From Zhengitettix transpicula (Eukaryota; Arthropoda; Insecta; Orthoptera; Tetrigidae), in the NCBI GenBank assembly GCA_037074705.1, contig CM073590.1, positions 96,252,447 to 96,316,446 on the forward strand: a DNA stretch of 64,000 bases, in the 5' to 3' direction. A program made the translations under genes and the position numbers. Below are positions 1 through 15,100 of the stretch, piece after piece (within the stretch, counting starts at the first letter, position 1; the number at the start of each line of letters is the position of its first letter). The notes under the pieces were generated by a model. It was not told where the DNA came from. It made no database searches and worked only from the letters and a program-made list of their open reading frames with translations.

Positions 1-35
1 CTTCCCCTTTTCCTCTATCCTCTTCCTCGGGAAAG

Positions 36-102
36 ACTGACCCCGCCGTCACGCCAGTAGGCGCAGGATCAGCCGTGATGAGGGGCTCGCGCTTTCTGTC
101 AG
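36..102 (+). CDS. trio: trio exon 1 in window (linker before GEF2), tentative
   Basis: A strong pyrimidine tract fills bases 1-28 and ends in gggaaag, so an acceptor after base 35 is likely. The frame [14 protein letters not shown]...RFLS stays open and ends tca-g before a weak GTACCC donor at 103. Its one-base overhang fits the two-base start of the next exon. The same frame is also open back to base 3, so the exon could begin upstream of the window. Low-complexity linker with no recognised domain. Confidence 0.5.
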
Positions 103-3100
103 GTACCCCTGCTCCCTCTGCCCAGTGCCCAGTAGCCAGCAGCACGCTCACGAAGCCATGTCTGCGTCTGTGTTGCAGAACCCGGCACCAGCGACGGCAG
201 CGCTCAGGGAGCTGGCGCCGGCGCCGGCGCTACCAACTCTCCCGTCAACAAGCGTCGCGGATTCGGAGGGTAAGTACTAGACATTCCGTCATGTATGTAT
301 ATAGCAAACTTGGTCTTGTGATACGTAAAGATGCGTTCTTCGGTTAGTCTATTATCTGTTATTTGGATAGGAACAAAATAAGCATTGAGTAAAAGTAAAA
401 GCGGAGGAAAAATGGACAACTATCTCTCTAGATCTTGGACAAATTAAGAAAGTCTACGTTCATATGAAGATATGTCATCCAAGGCTCTGAATCCCTTCCC
501 CTCTCTTATAATGTACTGAGTTACTTATTGTTCGAAACGTAGAACCTATCTTCTTACTTTCAATTTGTTTAGTTCTGCAATATTTTAATCTCTCTCTTTC
601 TTTCATTTACCTTTTTTTTTTGCTTTTCTTCTATTTCACACAATCATTATTACGTACTTCAAATCTTTCTGTTTGCCAAACCGGAAAAACTCGTCTATAA
701 ATAATAGTATATCGTCATGTATTGATACAATATGCTTCTGAGGTTAATGTTTATTGCGAATTTGAGTATTTTACATTATTTATGTTTTACATAAGGTTTG
801 CCGACTTCACAATATTACAAAATTGTTATTTTTCGTGCGCGAACACTACATCTCTCTAGATTTTCTGTTGGTTAAAATTTTATCAGGTATTGAAAAGTAT
901 GGAAGAGGAAAAGAAACTTTGTTGTTCTTCAGAGATAAAGCTAGGCACCAGAACTTGCGCCATGAACACATCTGCAGGTGAGCCTATCCAAGGGATTTGG
1001 CTGCCTCAAAATTCACTCCCTCCTTAATGAAGTCGATTAGAGGAACCGTTGACCCCGTTGAGATTAGTATAAATTTACGGGAGAAATAATTGTTAAGAAA
1101 TCACCTCGTTACGTACTTTAATTCCATACTTTTGCGTCAACGATTTTCACTATAACTTCAAAGCGTGTCGATAATCATGAAACAAGTGGTTTCCTATACT
1201 TTGGAAATTCCTCATTTCCTAATCTTACGCGTGCTAGGAAAAATCCCGAGGAATACATACGTCGGAGTTACTGACAAGTGTTTCCAACTCTCCGACTAAT
1301 AAACGTTATCTAAGTTTCATCAAACTTTCGTGTGATACGATGCCAAATCATTTTGGAGGACAAGTTACAGCGGACCGTGCTTTAGTTGCTCAACTTGTGC
1401 GTGGCATTATATAATGAATGCCCTGCAAACCATGCGAGGCCATATGTCCTTATGGGGTAGTGCGAGAAACCTGGCAGAAATGCAAACTCTGTGGCTACTT
1501 TCCGCGGCATCGCTTTTAATTTTGAACAATTGCAGCGGTAACACGACTTGGTGAGTTGTAGTTTTGGTTATTCTTCAATACACAATAGGAAATAATTTTA
1601 GCCACTTATTTTTAAGTCACCGCGACTTACATTAATAACAGCAAAAATTCTCGTTTATCGTATTTCGATTTCAAGTTAAATTCGTATTGTAACTGCAGGT
1701 CGTCGGCATTGGATACTGATAAAGTCGGAAAGATAAACCATCGGAAATAATCATTATCGTTCCTGGTGTTACATTATCCTGAGATGATGATAGGTGAACA
1801 TATACGACATTAACCTTAGAGCCGCGTCTCCCGCAATAGTATGGCTCTATTCGTCTTACGCAGATACATGAAATTAGGAGCAGTCGTGAATCGAAATTTC
1901 AAAAAAAGACGTGTTGTTTCTTCTTTTAAAGTAACCAACCCGAATATTTTCCGACTTCACTCTCATATTTACAGATCTAAGGTCAACCTTTTATCGTAAA
2001 TTACTTATTATTAGTCCAAATAAATATTAATAACATTATCGTTATGCTTGTTACAATTCGCTTTTTTGTTGTTTCGACGATCTATGTAGCTTGATTACAA
2101 TAGAAATTGTATATTGATATACTCTTAATGGAACTTGTATATCGAAATATTTGGCCACACAAGTAAAAGTATGATTTTTTACCATTTGTGGTAGTCGAAT
2201 CTCGACACCCTGTCCGTTCGTGTACCAAAATTTGCTTTTACGACGATTCATGCTTATCTTCGTCAAAATTCTGCGTTTAAATTCGAAGTGGAAGCATTAG
2301 GACAGTTATTTACAACTATTTACTTTTCTGTCAGAAAAATTCATTTTTCAACTAAAATAAAAAATAATGACAATATTACGACGTTTCGTCCACAATTTTG
2401 GGATTATATCAGGTTCTACAAGTATTGAATATATTTATATTTAATTAAATTGAAGAATGTCATATTTTATACCAGAGTTATAACATAAGAAACTGAATCA
2501 AAAGGAATAATACATTTCTTCTGACAAATTGGCCGTTTTTCCCTTTACTTATTAAATTATAATTTTCAGAGTAATTTAAATTACATTTCTGATGCTAGAA
2601 CGTGGAAGTATTTGTACATACCATATTTCATATATTTATATTTTTTTAGACTTTTATTTAGTTTTCTTTCTTTAGTATAATTCTGACATTCTTCCATTTT
2701 GTTAAATATAAATACATTCAAAACTGTCTATTACCTGATGGAAGCCCCAAAACTGTGGATGGAACATCGTAATGTTGTAATTATTTTTTGTTTTAGTAGA
2801 ATAAAACATTTTTCTTACAAATCTCAAATCTGTGATTTGAACACATTTCATTGGCTGTTATTTAATAATATTTTATTATTACGCCTAACCCGTGCCTGCG
2901 AAGCTCATAATAATGAGGAAAAACTTGATTCCAAAAGAGTGGATGAATGGTGCACAAAAGTAAGGTGATATAAGATCTAATTACATTTATTTCACTGGAC
3001 ATTGGAATGTTTTATCCCTTTGCAAACTCTACAACTCTGAGTGTTGTTACACATGTATTAAAATACTTCCATAAAATATTACGAGTAAATATTTGTCCTT

Positions 3101-6100
3101 AAATGTCCTAAAGTAAGGATAACTTATTTCATTGTTAATACTTCATCTGTGAAATCCATTTGTCGTTAGAAACAGCTTTCTATGAGCTTACCCACACGTG
3201 TGATTTTAACTTCTACATTTAATTTCATCGAAACATTGTACCAATTCATACAGTAAATTGAAATTCCCGTTCATAAATTTTCACTTTAGTAATTGCAACA
3301 TAAAACAACGTTGAATTCAGCCAAAAAAAGTGATAACAAATACCACACAACGTTTCTGGGATCCTTGTCCCTTTTGAGTTTAGTCAACTGACAAGTGCAG
3401 TTGTGTCGCTCTAGGCTCTTCTTCGTACCTGAGGAATTGGCTGAATTGGCTAACTATCTTATTCATTATTTTCAATCATACGTAATACTTTTCATAAAAC
3501 AACATAAAACAACGTTTATAGAATCGTAATTAAATTTCTGAATATATTCATTTTATCAATTTGTATTGCTCAACGTATTTGAAAGAATAAGAGTAATAGC
3601 TATTTGGTTGTATCGTGCACGGCTTAGACTTGAGTGTGGCATGTTTGTTCACTGACGGGCGTGGTCTGCTTAGCATTGTGTTGCCGTGTTAATAAGAAAC
3701 GACCTCGGGACGATTCTTTCCTCCCATATCAGTGTAAACATTCCATTGGCTTCTGTTGTCAAAGCATGCACTGTCAACCTTATCCATCATACGAGTCTTT
3801 CGTTTCCACCTTCTGCTCCTGCACTTGTATTCGTAAAAGTTTCTTTTTTCATATGATTCAAACTTGAGTAAACCAATATAATCAGGTAATAGTTTTCTAT
3901 TTATACTGCAATTCTTATGTGGTTATAAAACTGGTTACTCTCACGTTATTAAGTTCTGGTGGTTGTGAAAAAGCTGTTCGTAGTTTACGCTTTGTTAAAC
4001 TTTTGTCACTTCAGTGCAGAAGATACCGATAAAAATCTTTATATTCGTATTGCAAGTCAACTCCGTACTACGTCTTTATCCCCGTTTGGTGACTAGAGGG
4101 TTCGTCGTATTCTCTTATCTTCCTTTCCGCCTGAGGTGAGTCACACTTATCAAATGAGTATTGAGTCAACTTTCCACACCTATCTGGTTGGTCTTCTTTC
4201 ATAGCTAGCGCATCTTATATTATGCCAACGAGAACAAAGGACTAACGACACAGAGATAGATTCTCCGACAGATTCGCCTCAAAGACTACAGTCGATACTT
4301 TGTACGCATTTTATGAGTTGGTAGGGAAGTGTAGTCCCGGGCAAGAAACACTTAATAGCTGCTGGTCCGTGTAAAAATACTCACATCAGATATGCCAAGG
4401 ACCGCCCAAGCGTCCTCAGAGCTAGGAATCCGCGCGTCAGCTCGCAGTTCCTGCTTAGATTTACATTCCTTCGTACAGACAAGTCACAGATTATAACCTG
4501 CCCCGATAAATGTATCTCTTACGAAGGCAGATCGTCTCAGCTCACACCACTTCCACGTGGGGATCCCTCAAAGAGATGACTATCACTGCCATTATGTTTA
4601 ATAATAATTCGTATTTCATTTTAAAGTTCCTTTGATCAAAAGAATACTAGTACTTAGAATAATTAAACTAAAAAACTTGTGTATACTCATGCTAACCTTA
4701 AAAAGTTGTATATTTTTAATTTTTTAAAAAATTTGTAACTCATATCAAAATAGGAAATTGTTTTATGCTTCAAAAACGTTAAGGTAGAGACACACTGCTT
4801 TCACGTTACGTACTGTCACGTGATGTGCCGGCCTTAAAGTTGAAGGGTGATGAAGTCTCAATCGCACACTGCTGTTACGTCACATTGTTCACGGCAGGAA
4901 AAGTCATCTTTGACAAGTAGCTCAGAGCATTTTTTCTTCAATATACCAGTCTACATCTATGTACTTATTAGCCGTACATTCCTCTTCCAGGAATAGTAAA
5001 TGTAATACCGTTACGGAAATACCAAGATTTTTTCCGTTTGAAGCAGCCTGCACGTCTAAAACTAGAGACAGGAACATATAATATAGAATATTATACAGAT
5101 TCTGTTTTGTTTATAAGACTAATACTGTATTCTACTATTGAAGATGGTGTTATAATACAACCATATAAATTAACACACGTGTGTTTCTAAATAATATATA
5201 AAATTTAAGTCCATGTATTTATATACGCTCGACTTATTTGGCGTTATTAAATAACAATAAAAAGATGAAAAATTTACGACTGATAGAAAATAATGAATAA
5301 TAAAGATAGCCAATGCAAACAAAAAAACACTATGTAGTGTGGTTTTGATATTACCTTTTTGCCAGTATTGGCTATCTTTATTATTCAACAATAAAATGAC
5401 CTGACTGAGATAGTAAGCCAGGTTGATATATTTATTATTCAATAAAATAATTAAATTAAATTAAATGTGAAAAATTAGGGTTGCTAGATTTTAAATTCAA
5501 TCAAATAATGATAGCTCATGTATTTATTTTTCTTTCATTTGAAGTTAGGTGTATTTTCGAAAATTTTAGATGATTTTTTGAAACCCGGTAGAGAATTAAA
5601 TTCTTTACAACTTTCCTTCTATAAGAAATTTGTGTACGAGTGACCATTTTGGAGGTATCAAGAGTTATACCTTCAGAAATTGATTAGTAACAATAAATAA
5701 TAACATTTAAGGTAATTAAGTAAAATAATTATTTGTTCTATTGGAAAAAAGGGCCTTCATTACTTTTAAAACAAAATAAGATTGAAAAATGTAACATTAA
5801 AATGTGTGCAAGCTCAGATCACAGATACGTGACAGCGCGTGACGACCCGTGACATGGTAGTGACATGACGAACCGTGATACAAGTGTGTCTCTGGTCCTT
5901 AATACAACATTGGCAGGTTTTTGGGACTTGACTTTAAATCACGTGACAGTACGTGACGTGATAGCAGCGGGTCTCGCCTTTTAATGACATTTGTAAACTT
6001 CGTTAAGTAAGAGGTTATCTGAATTGTGTTAGTCCTTGCTGCCGATGAAAGTGCAGAGTTTTTTACATCGCAAATTATAACATTACGCTCTACAACTTAA

Positions 6101-9100
6101 TTCATGGGGTGTGTTTAACTATCATAAATTCGGCTTTAGGTTGATTGATTTATGTGCCCAATCTACTCGTGCTTTTGGTGAAACGTTGAGAACTTGTGCG
6201 CAGCTCCAGAAAACAACCGTTTGTATAGCATATTCTTGCAAAAGGAGGGACAATCTTCATTGCCCATTCTTCTAATACTCATTATTTACTGTAAACATAA
6301 ATGCAGTGGTACTACGGACAAACGTTACGCTAGTATTCAAGTTAACTAATAAAATGGAGGGTAATATAAGAGAACATATAATACCGTATAATACTTTTTG
6401 ACCCGAAATAGAAAGGCGACTTTTAATACATTCAGGTGGAACGTTTAACTTCTGACATTTCCTTTAAAAATCAATAGCATTTAGCTGGCAACTAATGATA
6501 CAGAATAACGCGGACTCTTTCAACTGCTGATTTATCTTCACTTAAAAAAATGACCCATGTTTCAAACAGTAGTCCATAATGTATTAAATAGTTTACATTC
6601 ATACTAAGTACAGTCATATAATTACGACGATCTGTAAGATAAAGTAAGAAACTTTAAAACTGACAATTTTGTTAAAGATTTTTGAAGAAGTATCCTATTG
6701 TTTCTTTATTTGATTATAGATTAGCAATAATATTTTGTTGAAAATTTTGTGATAATTTACAATGATGCATACATACTTTATTTGGCAAGATTGGTTTAAA
6801 AGCCCTTCTCAGTTTGAAAATATTTCATATGTTTTTTAAAATATTTGAATAATCCAGGGAAATATTTAGAACTCCGCCTGCTTAAATGTAAATTATTCAT
6901 ATTCGAACATGTAAGATGTTGTGGTATCAAGTTTTTCTTCTTCAGTTCGTAGTGCATGACTGACTTATACCCCCCTCAAAAATTTACCACTAATGGGAAA
7001 TTGCTTAGCCTGACACATGTAGACCATTTTCTATCTTTGAATTGCAATATGTGCTGATCGGGTCTAAATACAAGGCCCGTAAACGAGTCCTTGTGCTCGG
7101 ACTAATAGTGAAAACAGACTTTTCTGTACGTAAGTTAGGCCTATGAGAGGGGATTGTAAGGCTATGAGTTAAGTAAATATCAACAATCGATATACCGTCA
7201 TAATGATATGGGAAATACGTGACCATATGTTTATTTTCAAGTTGTGATCATTCAGACTTCCTGAAATTAATTTTCATTCATCTGCGCTACTAAATTGAAT
7301 ATTCTCTCTCTTTATTTCCCCATTAAGGTTTAATGCAGATGTATTTTTGTTCATTCTTTTCGGGGTTTTTATGTAATGTATATCTCAATATGGCCTGTCG
7401 CCTTTGTATAATCTATTTCACATCATTCTTCAAAGTCTCGTCTGCATTACTACATATTTACTGCCGCTTCATTTTTCTCCATTCTTCTGTATATTTGACT
7501 GTTTGCATCCAGTTCGTTCGTACTTTAATTTGCATGTCTCTGGCTTGCCTGTCAAACGACATCCTCTCGGCCGCTTTTCCCATCGTGGGTTCCGGTTAAT
7601 GTCCCTTTTTTCTTCGGTCCTCCCCTCTCGTCTCAATATCGTTTCCTAATTCTTATATCTTCAATTCTGTATTAGATTCTTCAGATTCCTTTAGCATTCG
7701 AGCGTTCACCTAACATTTCTCATTCAGCTTCTACTTGCACTTTTGGCATTGTCTGGACATTCCTTTAAATGTATTGCCAACGTTTCTCATTTGTACGAAA
7801 AACCGTTGGAGCAACTCTTCAGTTGTAATGGAATTTTCAATTTGAGTTAATTTAATTTCTTCCCAATGCACTACATCACTGCTTGATTATTCTATTGCGA
7901 ATCCTGTAATATCTACTGTCCAAGGTACACATATCGATGAAAGGTCTCGTATGTTATGCCCTAAGCACTATGTAAATGTTAAATGTTATCTTGACTTCAT
8001 TCGAATTATTACTCTTATCGCTGTGCTTTCGATATTCAATGTTCTAATTTATTAGCAACTTCGAATCGTGGCTTGCGTAAGTATGTTCAGAACATTTAAT
8101 TGAGTATTTGTGTCAATGATAGAATTAATATGAAGCATCTTTGTTGGACTTATGTAGCCTGCCGATCTTAAATACCCGTGTGTCACCCAGCAATTTTACT
8201 CTCTTTTTTGGACACTATGGACTTTTAGTACGTTAACTAGACTTGTATTTTAATAGAATTTTTTCTCGATTTATAAGCAAGAAATATATAGAAACATTCG
8301 ATATTCCCTTATAGCACATATTAACTTCGAAGGTAACCTTGTTCCCTTGCTGTAAATCATCGCAGAAATATTTATACTCTAGTATTGTTCATTTGCGAAT
8401 ATTTTTTATATAATTGGACCCATACCTCTTTGTTTCCATACTTGTTTTACTGATACTGTATTCCCTGTATTTGGCACTTCTATTCTTTTTTGCATTATAG
8501 GCCTATGGATATTTGCAAACAGTTTTCAGTTTCTTCTCCCTATAGGTTAAAATGTGTACTGTTCCTCCTTCATGTTTAAAAAAATCAGTGTTCTTATGAA
8601 AATGAATTCTGATAGGTGTTTTTAAACTTTATTGGTATTTCGTCTCGACATGAACGATGGAAAGTCTTTATATGTCATAACTGTATTGCAGTAATTTGAC
8701 TAATACAGGACTCGTAAAGTTCCTTATAAAATGTTATTATCCTTAAGGTTGGGGGTGTTGTGGCATTACTTAAAATTATGCAAAACATTCGAGATTGGAG
8801 TCGATTCCAAGGTTTTGTACGTCACTGAGTTTAATTATTACATCCAACTTGCCGTTTAACTCCTCCAATTTTTCAAACATGTTCATCGGCCGATATTGAC
8901 GTCGCAATAATATTTTTCGGGGTCGATTAAATTCATAATATTTCTCTAGATGTTCTCTGTGAATAATTTCAATCCCTGTCGGCATGGAGGGGAGCAAGCT
9001 TAGGGGTCAGGTTTGGTGGGCGTTAAATGAAAATAACGCGAATATGACCAAGATTCGAATCAAATCGGGATTATTGTTGTCGAAACTAAAGAAGAAGTGG

Positions 9101-12100
9101 TCGAGAGTGGAAACTTTCAAACATGTCAAATGGTCGATATTTACGTGGAACAAATATTTTCCGGTGTCAATGATTTTGATAGTATTTCTACCGATGTTGT
9201 TTGTGTATAATATTAACTCTTTTCGGCATGAGAGGGAGCACGCTTAAGGGCGAGGGTGGAGGGACGTTATATATAAGAAACGCAGAAAATCCCGATTGGA
9301 GTCAGGGTTATGGATGTCGCTGAGGTTAATTATGACATTAATTTGGCCATTTAACCCTCAGGAGTGGGGGTGGAAATTTTTAAACATGCATCATGGTCGA
9401 TATTTTTGCTTTTAATAAATATTTGCAGGATTAATTAGATAGGTAGTATTTCTACCAACTTTATTTGTGTATAATTTCAACCCCCTTCTGAATGGGAGGT
9501 GAACACATTTAGAGATAGGGATCGAGCTGCGTTACATAAAAATAACGCAAAAGCTACGTACATTGGCGCCAAGTCGTGGGTTATGGATTTCGGGAAACGT
9601 CGGGCACCCAGCTAGTATAATATAAAAATTAGCGTGGGTTTTCTTTAGAAAGTTGCTATGAAAAGCGTTATTTACACTTATTGTATCCCATATAGATAAA
9701 TCGTATAAATCTTGACTTCAACTACTTTTGCATTGTTCGAGAATGAAGGCTATCCCGGTTGGAACCCGGCCATTCGTTAGGTAGTCATAATGCGCTTCTA
9801 CGGCTTGTTCCACTATCGTTATCCGTATCATCTGGTGACAATACTCTCCGCTTTCTTGTCCCTTCTGCTGCTGATCGTTTCGTATCCATTGTTATATACC
9901 TATACTGTAATATACTTTGGTTTTAAATTATACGAATAGACACAACGTACTTGACAACATACGAAAATTTATAGTATTGAAAATCTGAGGGTACAGTTTT
10001 TCCAATATTGGATTTGAACTTTGACAATGGTGTTTTGTTATTAAGAGAGTTGTGGTTCGGATTTATCAATGTTTAAGAGGAATGAAGATTACGACGTTTC
10101 GAATAGTAAAAAACCTGTTCGTCTTCAGGGTGTATAGATTTGGGGCACACTTGTCCGAGCACTCCTTAAAGAAAAGAAACAACTAAATTCATTCGATTCC
10201 AGAAAGAAGGATATCGTGGTCTTCGTATCTGACAGGAGAATAATGGTCTCATCAATAAGTAAATGCCTATTTTACTAGTGCAAGCTTAACTTCAAAGTGA
10301 TATGTAAATTTTTAGCTGGAGAACCATCAGTCTTGATACTATTAAGTAATTGTGGCCCTAAAATTATTTCTGATATAAATATGGTTTAGCTACATATAAT
10401 TTTCCGCTTACTTGCGACTCGGAGAAGCCCAGCTTAGTCGGCATTTATTGACTGCTATTTTTGAAATAGTTACATATATAGTAATACATACGTTCTAATT
10501 ACTGATTCACTAATTTTTTTCTTACTGGTCGAAACATTTTTTCTCTCCCCCACATTACCATGTTTTCCTTATCTATGCCTTATCGGCTTCACAGCGATAC
10601 ATGTCCTTTATTTTTCTTAAATTTACTATTTAATTTATATCTACGTTGCACAAAATTAAATTTTGTTTGTTCGAGTGTGTTATTTCCTGTTGCAGTTTTT
10701 TGGCACTCCGGACAGACAGGGAAGAAACCCTTTTAAGTTGCTAGTTACCCCATTGATGTTATATCGATACCTCTACTTAAACTCGTTACCGTCCTCAGCT
10801 CTAGAAGCGGCCAGCTTTAGACACCCAGTACCATGATTACTCAAGGCCTTTGGGTAATGTGGGAATCTCGTCGCACTAAAAAACCTGCCATCTAAATTAT
10901 GTTACTTCATCTGTGGGAATTCTGTTGTTGATATAAATAGTTTCTTCATTTTTTTTTTCGTCTTTCCTAAAAATTTTTAGCCTAACGTGCCGAATTTGTC
11001 CTCATCCTCCAAGTAATCCTCGACATCATAATATGGTTGATATTAAGGTTTTCAAAGGCCGGGTGGCCTATACGAACTTTTCAAAATTTTTGAGGGCGTT
11101 GTAATGTTATCCTTTTTACTTGTACAAGAAAGGCGGTAAATATGCACACACTGCTCAGTTATATACATTTAACAATGTATACAAAACATTTAGCCCCATT
11201 TAACTTAAATTAACAGCACGAAAGATTTCCTTATTTCAAATCACTTTACATTCATTAGTGTACCTCGCTGCCGTTAAATTGTTTATGAGAGATTAAGTAT
11301 TAAGTTCGTAGTTTAAACGAATAAGATATTATAAGATTTGAAAAGCATTATTGAGTAAAATTACAGAATAAGGTAGATAATTAAAACTTTTTTCATTTAT
11401 GTGGTTGGATGGAAACTACAGAGTTATCGAAAAGTCGCACACATTTCCATTACAACAACGTTCAAAATGGCTGTCGTGTTCGTCAATGCATGCATGAACT
11501 CGTTTTACAACGTTTGTGGAGTACACCTAGACTGATATTGTTAATCATCGTTTTTAATGTTTCATCTTCAGTTCATCAAGTGAGTGCGGTTACCATTAAG
11601 GTAACCGCGCGGAAAAAAAACCAGGTAGAGCGTGGGGGTCATTATACATTTGCCAAAAATCTCACGTAAGAAATGCATTGTTTCATTTGATGTGTGACAT
11701 GTGGCACCGGCCTACTGCAACCAACAACCGTATTCATAGAAATAAACTGTGCAATGGCGTCATGAAAACACTGGTCGCTGTATTTTGGAAGAAAATGAGG
11801 CCCACTATTTGACGACGTGATGCGACACACAACACTATTAATTTTTGACAGCGTTTTCATGAAAGACATGAGGATTTTCAGTAACCTCAAATTCTTAGTT
11901 TTGACTATTCATGTATTCACTGATGTGAAACCAAGCCTCATCACTAAAGAAAACACAGTCGACCTGTCTCCATTTCCATGGTTGTCGGAAAATGACAGAA
12001 CCCATCTGCAGTACAGTGCGCTCTCTTCTTTATCCACCAGCTTTTTCAATCTCTCCACACAATGAACACTATATGCACGAAATTGCTACTTATTCGTCGC

Positions 12101-15100
12101 TTTCTAACCACTGGCATACGAAATCTTAGAATGTGTTAGTCTCCACATGCTTTATTGAAGGCGAAAGCAGCATCACATACCTGACCTCAGACAGTTTAGC
12201 GTCAGTTAAAATGGACGGGTTCCCTGTGCTCATCTTGTCTGCAACTGATCCGGTTTCACGGAAACTGTCGATTAATCTGGTTATCATGAAATTGTTTGGC
12301 ATTTTTACATCCTGATATTTCACTCGAAATTGGTTTACAAGGGATGCGTACGAACGACTGGCAAAATTTTTTCATTTCAGTGGCCCAAAAATTTTCCATA
12401 ATACCAGTGGTGCTATCGTGTGGTATTCGATGGAAATAATTAAAATACTACTAATTACAGACACATTTATTTCGATGAGCGATACTTTTCGATCTCTCTG
12501 TATTTAGCACACACAAGTTTCTCTTGATTTCTGATTAAATATTTTTGAATTAGGTCCAGTTTATTTTCAGCAATTTACTGTAATAATCGGAACATTCATT
12601 GCCTTGCTACTTTCGCCTCCGTATCTCATAGCGAAAGGCGGATATTGCACTCGGGCAATTGCAGATTCTGGAGGCAAATCTGTTTGTAATTGAGTTTTTC
12701 TTCCTGTAATCCGCTCCGAATATCCTGTATCTGATATGTGCCACCAGGTGTGTCGCCAATGGCTGCAGATAGTCTAACACATCCCATTCATTGATGTTCG
12801 TGTATTTGAGCAAACCATGGAGACAATCTCGCCCGTTGGGTCCTTGTCCAATTTTCTTGCCAAATTAAATTTGATTTATGTGCTAGCTGGTATGATAAAG
12901 ACAAGTCATCTTCATCGAGATTTTTATAAATGGCCGTAGAGATCTGCGGCTAAAACAGCGTACCAAATTATTAAGAGTTTCTTATATAGCCCCTATAACC
13001 CCACTGTAGCTAAGAAGTGACGCGTACTAACAATTGAAACAATAAATTCATTGGAATCGGCTAAGCCTTATGAAAAATTTAGGTGATCACGATCGAAAAT
13101 TAACTCGAAGAGTAATTTATAGAAAATAAATTTATAAACTAATTAGATAAATATAATGTGAGGTATAAGGGAAGATATAGTGATAGATTATTTTGGATTT
13201 CTAGTATCAAAAAAATGAATATACTTATCATTTTTATTTATAAAATGTAAATTAAAATTGGGAAAAATCATTAGCTATATAAGAAAGTAGTATTTAACTG
13301 AAAACAGTACTTTAAAAAATAGCAATAACATAGTTAAAACATGACATGAATATTAGCTTTATTCTACATTTCTCGTGGCACTGGGTTGGTTAATCTGAAC
13401 AGTTTGAATTAAATGTAAATGGAAAGATTGCACTCTCTCTGGGCTAATGTTATTTTAAGGTATCACTCAACGTTAACCCTATTTGTGATCCAGGCCAGAC
13501 GGTTTTGGAGTGGGGATTCTGATGTCTTCGGCGTCGGTGAAGATGTAAAATATTCAGTGTGATGGAGACAATCAATAATGGAATTGCATGAACTAACTTG
13601 CTTCATACTGGCTTAACGGCGTCAATAGTCACTCTGTTTACTCTGTTCTTTCCAAAAATCACATTCTGGCGGTATTTTTGGAATAACAATTGTTCTATTC
13701 ATGGTATCACCGCCTTCACTATTTAGATAAAAGCAAGTAGCTATTTATATTATATAAAATTCACACAATTACTAAAAACATGTTTTGTTTTATATTTCGT
13801 CTGTTTTATGCGCTGCCCCTTTGGAGCCGATTAATGAGCAGATAGCTTAAATTCCCAAATAACTTCTTACCTGGAATATAAAATATCTGCTGTTCTGCCT
13901 GTGTGTTCTTCATACGTGTATTCAACCAGCTTTTCGTTGTCTTTCATATTGTAAAATGCGGTTCCAATTACTAATAGCTTCCAATAAATTAAATAAGAAA
14001 TTGTTGGAGCGATGTGGGGAGGAGAAGAAAATTATCCACTGACAACGCAATGCAATTGACTTTCATACATAAAGAATGTAGACTAACTGAGTGAAGATGT
14101 TGTGTAGGGTATAAAGTCATCGAAACGTTGATGTATAGCGTATATTTCACTCTGTTAGAAGACCCGAGAACTATTTATACGACTTTCATTGATATTTGGA
14201 GAACAAACTCTCACAATTTACATTGGTTACTTCGATTAAATAAATTTCCGTGCGTCCAGAAAGTTGTTAATTCTCCCCTAGCTTAATTTTTCACAGAAAT
14301 TTTGAGAAAGTCTTACGTACATGAGTTACAGCTCTTATGAATTCCGTAGTCGTCGGAAATGAGATAAGGTAGCGGGACTACACATCACTGTGGCGCAATA
14401 TACCGTTGTGTCATTTTTCTCTATGAGCACGAAAGATCTGAATTATAGATATAATCTCAACTGTCTTTTGAGTCGTTGTTTAGAGGCTTGAAATAATTTG
14501 AAGTCCTACGATTTCTTTGAGTCATCCCTCTTTTAACACAACCTACTCGACGAAAATACTATAAATATCGGCAAGAGGTTTTGGGCATTGGAAAAAAGTC
14601 TTGTCAAAGTCTGTCAGAATTGTAGAAGTATTTTAACAGACGACTAAGTTCTAAGAACAGCTATTTGCATTTGGATCTGAATTTCTAATCTTTCGGTGCA
14701 TAGTGTTCATGTGTTCATTCTTATATCTTAAAAATTAATAATAAGGAAAATAAACAAATACAGACAAAACAAGTGATGATAGGCTGTAAATAGCACACGT
14801 TTCTTCGGGTGCTAAGAAATCTAAAAACACATGAACCTAGAGCGACCAAACCGCACAATGTAGTTAACGAACTCATTGTCCGTATTTGGCTGTTTTTCTT
14901 ATTACTAATTTTCAAAACAATCGTATATTTTCATTTTACTTCTTAACATTGAACTTATTAGTTAAGGTGTATAGCTTTTAAGAAGTAAACCGGACACGTG
15001 AACATTATACACCGTAAGATTAGAAATTCAGGTCCGAATGCAAATAGCGTTTCTACTTTGAATTACCTGTACTTAGAAGTTACCAATCTGTTGAAATAGT

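Noticed and set aside
75..347. Open frame of 90 codons across the first two trio exons
   Set aside because: It follows the exon 1 frame through the short intron and then the wrong frame of exon 2; phase and later exons support splicing instead.
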